Assembly: GCA_016935885.1 (NCBI GenBank) | Contig: JAFGQA010000396.1 | Location: forward strand, 1-15,616 | DNA length: 15,616 nucleotides | DNA from: Phycisphaerae bacterium | GTDB lineage: Bacteria > Planctomycetota > Phycisphaerae > UBA1845 > UTPLA1 | Reading direction: 5' to 3' | In this document: positions 1 through 6,808 of the stretch, in pieces | Position numbering within the stretch: the first letter of the stretch is position 1 | Layout of the letters: each line of letters opens with the position of its first letter | Position numbers and translations under genes: made by a program | The notes under the pieces: generated by a model | Database searches by the model: none | What the model was told of the DNA's origin: nothing | The model's input: the letters and a program-made list of their open reading frames with translations, nothing else

Positions 1-7
1 CCGCGGG

Positions 8-138
8 CACTGGCGGACAAGCCGCCAGTGGCACCCAGAATCGGAATGCTGCGAGCACTGGCGGACAAGCCGCCAGTGGCACCCAGGCGACTGTGGCACG
101 GGCGTCTCGCCCGTGAATCCACCGCCGAGACGGCGGTG
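8..138. repeat. Cluster of four perfect hairpins
   Basis: Four perfect inverted repeats lie close together. Two are copies of the same unit 48 bp apart (8-30 and 56-78), each with 9-bp arms CACTGGCGG/CCGCCAGTG around a 5-nt loop and followed by GCACCCAG. The third (97-115) has 8-bp arms CACGGGCG/CGCCCGTG around TCT. The fourth (120-138) has arms CACCGCCG/CGGCGGTG around AGA. A close relative of the fourth is at 13830-13848. All sit outside genes. They look like dispersed REP-like intergenic elements. I see no transposase nearby and cannot assign a function. Confidence 0.8.
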
Positions 139-220
139 CCACAGGTGCGTCCAACCGTGAAGTGCTTTGAACACTTACAAGGCTTTGGCCTGAGGCTCGC
201 CTTCACAGGAACCGATCAGA

Positions 221-506
221 CCGCCCGGGCTGAAGCCCGTTGCTCTTTCGCAGAGAGTGAATGCTGACGCCCGTCGAAATACCGCCCGGGCTGAAGCCCG
301 TTGCTCTTTCGCAGAGAGTGAATGCTGACGCCCGTCGAAATACCGCCCGGGCTGAAGCCCGAGGCTCTTTCGCAGAGAGTGAATGCTGACGCCCGTCGAA
401 ATACCGCCCGGGCTGAAGCCCGTTGCTCTTTCGCAGACGGTGAATGCTGACGGCCGTCGAGGTACCGCACGGGCTGGAGCCCGAGACTCGCCTTCACGAG
501 GACCGG
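221..506. repeat. 61-bp direct tandem repeat, five copies
   Basis: Copies begin at 221, 282, 343, 404 and 465, an exact 61-bp period. Each starts with CCGC(C/A)CGGGCTG(A/G)AGCCCG, whose centre CGGGCTGAAGCCCG is a 14-nt hairpin with 6-bp arms. It is followed by GCTCTTTCGCAGA and TGAATGCTGACG. Copies 1-3 are nearly identical and copies 4-5 diverge. The array is bracketed by related flanks: CTCGCCTTCAC at 196-206 and again at 487-497. The right edge abuts the stop codon of the accA/accD gene. A lone relative of the hairpin core is at 9409-9422. The period is not a multiple of three, and reading frames through the array are not plausible proteins, so it is non-coding. Confidence 0.9.
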
Positions 507-2684
507 TCAGTTTGAGTATACAGTCAAGACTTTCGGGGAAGTTTCACCGGATGGTTGCTCGGTCGAGGTGGCGTCGAGGGAGGTGTTGTTTAGGGTGACC
601 TCCTCGGTCGGCCGCCAGTAGCGTGGCCTGCGAGTCCGGAGGTCGGCCAGGTTGCCGCCTTCCGCCACGTGCTGGAGCAGCTCGGCGATTCTACCCGCCA
701 AGTTCTCGGTGGCGACGCGCTCGTCCACGAAGCCGCGGTGGAGCAGCCACGTGCCGTGCTGGAAGTCTGGGGCCACCTTGCGTTGCTGGAACTGCTCGAC
801 CACGCGCTTGCCCGAGAAGCCGATGTTTGCCGAGCCCTGCACGACGATCATGTAGTCGCCGCGGAGCCCGTAGCTGATGGCGGTGCCGCCGAGCGTCGGG
901 TCGCAGATGACCGAGATGTGGGGCACGCCGGCCTCCTCCATTTCGTTGAGCGCGTGCTGGACCTTGGGGATGTTTCGATACATCGAAGGCGTCCCTTCCT
1001 GCATTCGCGCCCCGCCGCCCATGGCGATGGAGATCAGGGGCGTCCGCGTTTCCAGCGCCTGCTGGGCGGCATAGCGGAACTTCTCGCCGATCTCGTCGCA
1101 AAGGCTGCTTCCGACCAGGCCGAAGTTGTTGATTGCCAGGACGGCGTCGTGGCCGCCGATCTTCGCCGTCCCTGTGATCAGCCCGGATTGGAGGCCGGTG
1201 TTCTTCATGCCTCGGGCCAGGGCCTCAAGGTATTGGGGGAACTGAAGCTGATCGATCGAGCAGTGGCGAATCGTTCGCTCGAACTCTCGAAAGGAGCCCT
1301 CCTCCGTGAGCCAGCGAATCCAATCGACAGGGTGGAGGCGCCGGTACGGCGTGAGGCCGCCGTTGGGGTGCAGCGACTTGGATCCGTCCATGTTGCCGTA
1401 GCGTCGTTCGAGGAGGTACTCACGGATTTGAGCCCACTGGCTCTTGCTCAGCGAGTGGACGTCGTGTCCGACCGCCTCCTTTAGGAATGCGGCATCCACT
1501 TTCTCGACGGCGTAGATCAGGCGGGCCACATTCAGTCGGGCCTCCATCTGCTCGGCCAAGGTGGTCCCGTCGGCCGGCCTGCCATTGTTCGGGACGATCT
1601 TGCGGGTCTGCTCGGCGATGTAGTCGGCCAACGCATCTCGCAGGCTGGCGAAGGCCTGATCCTGTTTCGCAGCCCTTTTGGCGAGCGCCCCAGCGCTCCG
1701 CTTCTTGCCGGACTCCCCCCACACGCCCATGGCGAAGAACTTTTCCCGGCGGGCGCGCTCCGCCTCGCCGCCGCGCAGGTCCAGGATCATCGCCAGGTTC
1801 CGCACCACGGCGTCCTTCGCCTTGGCCAGTAGCTCTCGCGGATAGCGATGTCCGGGGTGCAGTCCTTCCTCCACGACTTCATCCACCGTGCCTTGCCGGA
1901 CGGCGTCGGCGGAAGTCAAGCACAGACCCTCCGCCGCCCTGCGGATTGACTCCGGGCTGCGGTTGTGAAACAGGATCGACGCACATCCGCCAGGACTTAT
2001 CACCATGTACGTCGCGTACTGGTTTATGATCGTCCGGTTGGTGGGCGTGATGGCGATCGCCCCGCCACTGGCACCAAGGCTGATGATGTAGGACAGGTTG
2101 GGCACCTTGAGCGACGTGGTCTTGTGGATGACGTCGTTGATCGCGAACGCCTGGCCTTCCTCTTCTGAGTGCTCGGACGGGTCGGCCCCCGGGGTGTCCA
2201 CGAAGACCACCACGGGCCAGCCGCGCTGCTCGGCAAGATCCATGAAGTACACGGCCTTGCGAAACCCATCGGGGAAGCCCATGCCCTGGTTCCACCGCCC
2301 GTATTCGGAGACGGACAGTTTGAGCAAATCGTCCCGTTGCGAGGACGGGCCGGTTTGCTGCCCGATAACAATGACGTCTGTCAGGTGACCGTCGATCTCG
2401 ATCCTGCCCTCGCCTGCGACCATCAGATGATCACCGCGTACGGCCGGATTGTAGGAAAGGCGAACGTCGCGAAAGATGTACCGGACGTAGTCGAGGGTTT
2501 TGGGACGCAGGGGGTTTCCCGAGAAGAGAAACAGCTCGTTGGCGCTGAGATTGGGATACACCTCGCGCTCGAGGGCCTCCAACCGGGCCTGCGTTTCCGA
2601 GTAGGCCGGGTCATTCTTGGACATGGCCGCGAGCTGCTCGTCGAGGTCGCAGATTTCTGCCTCAAAGGGCAGGATGAATGCCAT
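507..2684 (-). CDS. accA/accD: Acetyl-CoA carboxylase carboxyltransferase, AccA-AccD fusion
   Basis: The protein (725 aa) should transfer the carboxyl group from carboxybiotin to acetyl-CoA to make malonyl-CoA, the first step of fatty acid synthesis. Residues about 7-320 are AccA-like: an N-terminal coiled region, a VDTPGA motif (163-168), LGASGGAIAI (203-212) and VISPGGCASIL (228-238; the family usually has SPEGC). They end in REKFFAMG, typical of an AccA C-terminus. Residues about 448-680 are AccD-like, with GGGARMQEG (556-564) and DPTLGGTAISY (595-605). A helical linker of about 115 residues joins them. The four-cysteine zinc ribbon that precedes standalone AccD is absent: only one cysteine lies near the junction. 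A GTG start 39 bp upstream is possible, but the ATG at 2684 begins MAFILPFE, like other AccA proteins. The Shine-Dalgarno is weak. Biotin carboxylase and BCCP genes are not in the window. Family assignment is firm; activity without the ribbon is inferred. Confidence 0.93.
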   Translation of the reverse strand: MAFILPFEAEICDLDEQLAAMSKNDPAYSETQARLEALEREVYPNLSANELFLFSGNPLRPKTLDYVRYIFRDVRLSYNPAVRGDHLMVAGEGRIEIDGHLTDVIVIGQQTGPSSQRDDLLKLSVSEYGRWNQGMGFPDGFRKAVYFMDLAEQRGWPVVVFVDTPGADPSEHSEEEGQAFAINDVIHKTTSLKVPNLSYIISLGASGGAIAITPTNRTIINQYATYMVISPGGCASILFHNRSPESIRRAAEGLCLTSADAVRQGTVDEVVEEGLHPGHRYPRELLAKAKDAVVRNLAMILDLRGGEAERARREKFFAMGVWGESGKKRSAGALAKRAAKQDQAFASLRDALADYIAEQTRKIVPNNGRPADGTTLAEQMEARLNVARLIYAVEKVDAAFLKEAVGHDVHSLSKSQWAQIREYLLERRYGNMDGSKSLHPNGGLTPYRRLHPVDWIRWLTEEGSFREFERTIRHCSIDQLQFPQYLEALARGMKNTGLQSGLITGTAKIGGHDAVLAINNFGLVGSSLCDEIGEKFRYAAQQALETRTPLISIAMGGGARMQEGTPSMYRNIPKVQHALNEMEEAGVPHISVICDPTLGGTAISYGLRGDYMIVVQGSANIGFSGKRVVEQFQQRKVAPDFQHGTWLLHRGFVDERVATENLAGRIAELLQHVAEGGNLADLRTRRPRYWRPTEEVTLNNTSLDATSTEQPSGETSPKVLTVYSN

Positions 2685-3119
2685 CGTTGCGTCTCGTTTG
2701 CATGGGCGGTGTCCGGGGGGCACCGGCCTGGATCAGACGCGGACCGCCGGGTGAGCCTTGTCTTGCCGAACCCTGGTCCGCTTGGCATTCCGCGAATTGC
2801 CATGGGCGCCCGCGCCGCAGGTTTCGACACCATCTCTTCCTGATGATTACTATACCACAAACGGGTATTTGGTGCCCATCCGGCACTGAGGTTCGACGTG
2901 AGGGTCCGGCGCTTCGCGCGTTCGGCGCGCCTTCCGAGCCCCGCCCATTGGGGCGGCACGGCTGCCCACGGATTGATATCCGCGGGCATCGATGGCTGAG
3001 GGCGATTCGCCGTTGCCCGAGCCAGTGCTGTGGCTGCCGAGCCTGCTCTCTTCAACTCCCGTCCATTTAAGCAGTTACGGCGCGATCAGGCGGCTTCCGT
3101 TGCCTGCGAGCCGCGGGAA
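2685..3119. other. Spacer upstream of accA/accD
   Basis: I see no credible gene here. The spacer holds the candidate promoter at 2849-2878 and an inverted repeat at 2963-2988 with 11-bp arms TGCCCACGGAT/ATCCGCGGGCA (one mismatch) around TGAT. That repeat is a relative of the perfect hairpin at 5002-5023. Short frames in the stretch have no recognisable protein features. Confidence 0.6.
2849..2878 (-). promoter_or_regulatory. Candidate sigma70 promoter for accA/accD
   Basis: On the minus strand, TGGGCA (2878-2873) and TATAGT (2854-2849) are separated by 18 bp. They match the -35 consensus at 4 of 6 positions and the -10 at 5 of 6. The region is locally AT-rich within a GC-rich spacer and points at the fusion gene, leaving a leader of about 155 nt. 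It was identified by eye only. Confidence 0.35.
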
Positions 3120-3494
3120 TCCCCCGAGGCGAGGAAGACGCCGGCCGTGCGGATGTTCACCGATCCCGGCAGTGGCCCAGTGGCCATCGACAACGTGCTC
3201 ATGTCCGCCGGCTCGGCTCTGCCGACCGACTGGTCCGTACAGATGAACTTCGATTCCAACGACGGCATGCTCAAGGTCTACCGCGGCAATGGACTCAACA
3301 CGGTCGACGTGCCGTATGTGCCCGACGAATGGATCGAGATACGGGTCGTCATCGATTCGGATGCCGACACGACACAGATCTACTACGACGGTGCATGGAT
3401 CACGGAGTATAGTTGGACCGGCGGCGTGCTCGGCGGCGGCCGGGCAAACGGCCTCGACGTTCAAGAGTTCGTATTGACGGTGATCGGCAATTGA
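3120..3494 (+). pseudogene. Truncated remnant of a LamG-like/exported protein
   Basis: The open frame at 3030-3494 carries a protein-like segment from about 3150: RMFTDPGSGPVAIDNVLMSAG, then NDGMLKVYRGNG, VDVPYVPDEWIEIRVVIDSD, TTQIYYDGAWI and SWTGGVLGGG. This pattern of beta strands resembles the C-terminal jelly-roll (LamG/concanavalin-like) part of large secreted planctomycete proteins, a resemblance recalled from family knowledge and not tested. No signal peptide or N-terminal domain precedes it: the upstream part of the frame is low-quality sequence without a clear ribosome site. The segment after GGGRANG jumps straight to EFVLTVIGN and a stop, as if part of the last strands were lost. 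I read it as a gene fragment. A small secreted protein cannot be excluded. Confidence 0.45.
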
Positions 3495-3530
3495 CGACCG
3501 CTCCAAGACGAGGATCGCTGGGTTGGTCAA

Positions 3531-3616
3531 CGGTTGCCCCGCCTGCCTTCGGGCAGGTCTGCCAAACGGCAAGCCGGCAGGCCAGCCAAGCGGCAGAATC
3601 GCTCATGTCATTCCTG
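3531..3616. repeat. Dispersed repeat containing GCCAAACGGCAAGCC
   Basis: GCCAAACGGCAAGCC is followed by GGCAGGCCAGCCAAGCGGCA and, shortly after, TCATTCC. The same arrangement recurs at 13708-13763: the same core, then CAGCC..GAGCCAAGCGGCA and ending GCCATTCC. It is preceded by a small hairpin, CCTGC..GCAGG (3542-3557). The core is also found at 6556, 6596, 6636 and 10647. It is intergenic. The remaining spacer to 3779 holds no supported gene. Confidence 0.75.
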
Positions 3617-3779
3617 CGCGATGCCTAACCATCCCGCGGACAACACTCCGCGACCTCCGCCGTGCGGTCTCTCCGGTGGGTGTATGGGGCGTATGCACTG
3701 GCAGCTGCCGGTAGCCTCGGCTCGTTGGGCCTGCTGGTGCGGACCTGGCACGGCTGCAGGGCTGATGAGGGATGCCGCA

Positions 3780-4925
3780 TCACGGTGCTTCGAGCGTTAT
3801 CTCGGCCGTTCGCGTTTGGCCGTCACGGACGAAGGTAACGGTGACGGTGTCGCCGACATGGTGCTTTTCGAGGGCTGTCAGGAGTTGGTCATGTGAGCTG
3901 ACCGGGTCATCATCGATCTTGGTGATGATGTCGCCCAGAATCACGTTGCCGCTTGGCGCTTGGCGCGTTCCGCGCAGGCCGGCCGCCTCAGCTCCGCCAT
4001 GTTCGGCTATGCCTCCGATCAAGACACCTTCGAGACCCAACCGCCGTGTGATGCTGTCATCAACGACATTGATGCCGAGGAGCGGCCGCACGACGCGGCC
4101 GTGTTCGATCAATTGGGGCACTACCCGATTCACGATGCCCACCGGCACGGCGAAGCCGATGCCTGCACTGGCGCCGGAGGGGCTGGCGATTTGGGTGTTT
4201 ACGCCAATCAATCGGCCGGCGCTGTCAAGGAGTGGGCCGCCGGAGTTGCCGGGATTGATCGCGGCGTCGGTCTGGATGACGCCATCGATGGTGCGGCCGT
4301 CGAACGAGGGGATGGTACGACCCAGCGCGCTGACGATGCCGGTGGTCAGCGTCTGGTCCAGGCCGAAGGGGTTGCCGATGGCGAAGACCTTCTGCCCGAC
4401 TTGCAGGTCGCTGGATGTGCCGATGGGGATCGGCGCGAGCTGGCCCGGCGGCGCGGAGATCCGCAGCACGGCGAGGTCCTTGGACGGATCGGCGCCGACG
4501 ACCGTGGCCTTGTAAGTGGAATGATCGGCTAGGGTTACTTCGAGGCTGCTGGCATCCTTGATAACATGGAAGTTGGTGACGATGTGACCCTGCTCGTCCC
4601 AGACGAAGCCCGATCCGGTTCCCTGTGGAATTTCATACACATTGAGCCCGAAGAAATCGCGACGATGGGCCAGGCTGGTGATGTAGGTCACGGAGGGTGA
4701 GGCCCGCTCGAACAGATTAATGGTGGTCTTCTCGTCCTCGGCGAGATCGCCGCGTGGGGTGATGGCGCGCGGTGTGCCCTTGGGCCCGCCGCCGAAGAAG
4801 CCATGAATGTGACCTATCAGCAGCCAGCCGCCCAGAAGCCCGATGAGGATGCCAAGCAGCAGAGGCGTCTTGCGTCCGCCGGTAGGAGGCGGGACCGGAC
4901 ACGCATTCGGATAGAGTTGAGACAC
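3780..4925 (-). CDS. htrA: HtrA/Deg-family serine protease, membrane-anchored, one PDZ
   Basis: This 381-aa protein should degrade or process misfolded proteins in the periplasm. Residues about 20-44 form one transmembrane segment (LLLGILIGLLGGWLLIG). The trypsin-like domain follows with the triad His120 (TNFHVI), Asp150 (SKDLAVL) and Ser228 (NPGNSGGP). GTGSGFV and AIGNPFG flank it as in other HtrA proteins. A single PDZ domain spans roughly 280-375 and ends with GDTVTVTFVRDG. One anchor plus one PDZ is the DegS-like layout. The start chosen is GTG at 4925, because GGAG lies 7 nt upstream on the minus strand. The frame stays open to another GTG at 5006, but that one falls inside the hairpin at 5002-5023 and has no ribosome site. 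It stands alone, about 1.1 kb from accA/accD and divergent from the next gene. Confidence 0.95.
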   Translation of the reverse strand: MSQLYPNACPVPPPTGGRKTPLLLGILIGLLGGWLLIGHIHGFFGGGPKGTPRAITPRGDLAEDEKTTINLFERASPSVTYITSLAHRRDFFGLNVYEIPQGTGSGFVWDEQGHIVTNFHVIKDASSLEVTLADHSTYKATVVGADPSKDLAVLRISAPPGQLAPIPIGTSSDLQVGQKVFAIGNPFGLDQTLTTGIVSALGRTIPSFDGRTIDGVIQTDAAINPGNSGGPLLDSAGRLIGVNTQIASPSGASAGIGFAVPVGIVNRVVPQLIEHGRVVRPLLGINVVDDSITRRLGLEGVLIGGIAEHGGAEAAGLRGTRQAPSGNVILGDIITKIDDDPVSSHDQLLTALEKHHVGDTVTVTFVRDGQTRTAEITLEAP

Positions 4926-4932
4926 GGTTTTT

Positions 4933-4936
4933 CTCC
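4933..4936 (-). promoter_or_regulatory. Shine-Dalgarno that fixes the GTG start of htrA
   Basis: On the minus strand, GGAG stands 7 nt before the GTG at 4925. No ATG exists in frame between the upstream stop and the transmembrane segment, so this site decides the start. Confidence 0.7.
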
Positions 4937-5326
4937 ATAGTATGACAACGTTGCTTTCATGCGCGATCGTTGGCAAGAGGCGCAGGGTGCGATTCGTCGA
5001 ACCCACGGATTGGCATCCGTGGGCTTTGAACGAAGATCCTCGATGAGTTCAACGCTGTCATGATAAGGGGCATTTGCAATCCACCACAGATTATTCGTCG
5101 GTCGGATGGCGACATTTCCGGACCTGACCCGCCGGCAGTGTATCGTGGTCTGACGGTTGTGCCAGCAGCCTGAACGGTAGGCTGCTCAGCGTGGCCCGAT
5201 CACGCCATCGTCTTGGGATCGCGCGCGACGCGTGGGAGCCATAACTGAAGCCGGCATGGAACTTGACCGATAAGCCCGGCGCGGCCGTGCGAAGTCGGCC
5301 CCGCTGTTGCAGGAAGGAGTCCGACA
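4937..5326. other. Divergent spacer between htrA and DUF4097-like gene
   Basis: No gene is supported. It contains the hairpin at 5002-5023 and a second perfect hairpin at 5164-5186 (arms AGCAGCCT/AGGCTGCT, 7-nt loop). It must also hold the promoters of both flanking genes, but I found no pair of boxes good enough to name. AAGGAG at 5314-5319 is the ribosome site of the gene at 5327. Confidence 0.6.
5002..5023. repeat. Perfect hairpin, 9-bp arms
   Basis: CCCACGGAT and ATCCGTGGG flank TGGC. It is a relative of the imperfect copy at 2963-2988 and probably another dispersed intergenic hairpin. It lies in the divergent spacer between htrA and the DUF4097-like gene. Confidence 0.8.
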
Positions 5327-6241
5327 GTGTCAAGCCATCGCGCGTCAGGGATTGTGTTGATCGTCGCCATCGCCGTGGCAGGGTCCGCGTGTGAGACGTC
5401 CATTCAGACGACGCTGTTGGACGACAGCCGGACGGCGGGACTCTCTGCGCCCGACGGGATCGATCCGCGAAGCCCGAACATTGAACGGTGCACAGAATGG
5501 ATCGATTTCGAGGGAATCAAAACGATCCGGATTGAGATCCCGACCGCTCGCGTGAGCGTGGCCCAATCAGACGGCAACATCGGCGGCAGCTTGAAACTAA
5601 AGAAGTACATCGTGGTCGAGGGTCTTGGCAATGAAGCGCTCGAAACACTCCTCATCAACTCTCAAGTTACCGCAGAGCGATCGTTCGTCGATGCCTCTCG
5701 GTTGGATATCGAGGCAACCCTCGCTGAGGGCCTGGCCGACGCGGACATCGTTTTCGACGTTAGCCTGGTCATACCCAGCGGGGCCAACATCGAGGTTCTC
5801 CTTGCGAACGGACCGGTGGAGGTAACCGACGTGACCGGCAACGTCGAGATCGTCACGGCCAACGGGGCGGTGGTGATTGACCACGTCAACGGCAACGTGA
5901 TCGCCCGGACCAGTCAGCGTTCGATCGAAGCGACGGACGTCACGGGGAACATCCAGGCAGTGACGGCCGATGCCGACGTCACGATGCGGCTGGCACCGTC
6001 GCCGGAGGGCTGTGTGGTTGCCAGGACCACTGCCGGTACCATCCGCCTGAACCTCGATCAGTCGACGAGCGCCTCCCTGAACCTGACGGCGTCTGAGGGC
6101 GTCATCTCGGCGAATCTGAATGGCTTTGACGTGACGAACATAGCCACCGGCACCGGCTTCCTCAGCGGCGTTCTCAACGGTGGAGGTGGGCAGGTCGAAG
6201 CCCATGCGCCCGGCGGTGAGATCGTGTTTGCCGGGACGTAG
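5327..6241 (+). CDS. Exported DUF4097-like beta-repeat protein
   Basis: The protein has 304 aa and begins at a GTG with AAGGAG 7 nt upstream. Residues 8-21 are hydrophobic and end at Cys22 (AVAGSAC). This could be a lipoprotein signal, but Gly at -3 is unusual, so ordinary signal cleavage is an alternative. Residues about 150-300 have a short repeating strand-turn pattern: VEVTDVTGNVEIVTANGAVV, then IDHVNGNVIART, then IEATDVTGNIQAVTA. This is typical of DUF4097/DUF2807 'putative adhesin' beta-solenoid domains. Function in these families is poorly known; the name adhesin is historical. The gene is monocistronic as far as can be seen, and divergent from htrA. Envelope location is inferred from the signal. 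Confidence 0.8.
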   Translation: MSSHRASGIVLIVAIAVAGSACETSIQTTLLDDSRTAGLSAPDGIDPRSPNIERCTEWIDFEGIKTIRIEIPTARVSVAQSDGNIGGSLKLKKYIVVEGLGNEALETLLINSQVTAERSFVDASRLDIEATLAEGLADADIVFDVSLVIPSGANIEVLLANGPVEVTDVTGNVEIVTANGAVVIDHVNGNVIARTSQRSIEATDVTGNIQAVTADADVTMRLAPSPEGCVVARTTAGTIRLNLDQSTSASLNLTASEGVISANLNGFDVTNIATGTGFLSGVLNGGGGQVEAHAPGGEIVFAGT

Positions 6242-6461
6242 CCGGGACGATTGGCTCGACCGCATCCCAACAATCCTCCATACCGTTTGCTTCAGCACTA
6301 CTGCGCAGAGTGACAGGCGACGGCGTCCAGGAGCTCCAGACCGTGGTATGTGGGGTGCGCTCGCATGGGACGTACGGCTGTTCCCAAGCCAAGGACGGGG
6401 GCTCCCGTCGGGGGCGCTTCTGGATCCAGCGCGGCGAGGTTGCGTTGTGGAGAATGCAGCG

Positions 6462-6573
6462 CAGGTTCTGCGCCTTCTGTCGATCGTCGGGTCGAGGAAC
6501 CTGCCCCATTGGGTCGACTGACGGGGCGTTGTGGGGCCGTTGGAGTTCGGGTGGTCCGCCAAACGGCAAGCCA
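6462..6573. repeat. Dispersed block shared with the 3' end of the DUF4846 gene
   Basis: CATTGGGTCGACTGACGGG (6508-6526) and its surroundings match CATTGGGTTGATTGACGGG (10598-10616), and both run into GG(A/T)..G(T/C)GGTCCGCCAAACGGCAAGCC with nearly the same spacing. By eye the similarity covers about 90-100 bp. Boundaries are approximate. Confidence 0.6.
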
Positions 6574-6655
6574 GTGCCTGGTGGTTTGGTGTGATCCGCC
6601 AAACGGCAAGCCAGTGCCTGGTGGTTTCGGGTGGTCGGCCAAACGGCAAGCCGGC
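6551..6655. repeat. 40-bp tandem repeat, three copies
   Basis: The core CCGCCAAACGGCAAGCC begins at 6556 and 6596, and a C-to-G variant (CGGCCAAACGGCAAGCC) begins at 6636, an exact 40-bp period. Between the cores is AGTGCCTGGTGGTTT. The same core occurs singly at 3559, 10647 and 13708, always outside the supported genes. Confidence 0.85.
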
Positions 6656-6808
6656 GTGTGGTCGCTGCCGGCGGTCCAGGTGCTTGGGCGACGCCTTCAC
6701 GTTCTCCCGGCGAATCGGTCGATGATTTTGGGGGTTCCGCGCGGCATGCTTGGACACCCGGGAGCAGGGACGCACCTGGTGCGATGGCCCGACAGGAGTG
6801 GCTTATTC

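Larger units (their letters stand above)
6242..6808. other. Repeat-bearing spacer upstream of methyltransferase
   Basis: Several frames stay open here because of high GC content, but none has a ribosome site plus recognisable protein features. The block at about 6462-6573 is related to 10553-10664 (see the shared-block entries). The 40-bp tandem repeat at 6551-6655 follows. Confidence 0.6.

Noticed and set aside
216..497. Minus-strand open frame of 93 codons through the 61-bp array
   Set aside because: The 61-bp period shifts frame each copy, the product is repeat-derived and there is no ribosome site.
221..506. CRISPR array
   Set aside because: The whole 61-bp unit repeats, including what would be spacers; there are no unique spacers and no cas gene.
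669..1484. Long plus-strand frame of 271 codons opposite accA/accD
   Set aside because: It is fully antisense to a clearly recognised gene; such frames arise from high-GC codon bias on the other strand.
6242..6521. A second DUF4846 gene remnant ending in HWVD
   Set aside because: Only the last few codons resemble DUF4846; no upstream domain motif is seen in any frame, so it is reported as a shared repeat block instead.
5597..6775. Minus-strand frame of 392 codons opposite the DUF4097-like gene
   Set aside because: It is antisense to the supported gene and runs through the 40-bp repeats; Arg/Pro/His-rich with no domain.
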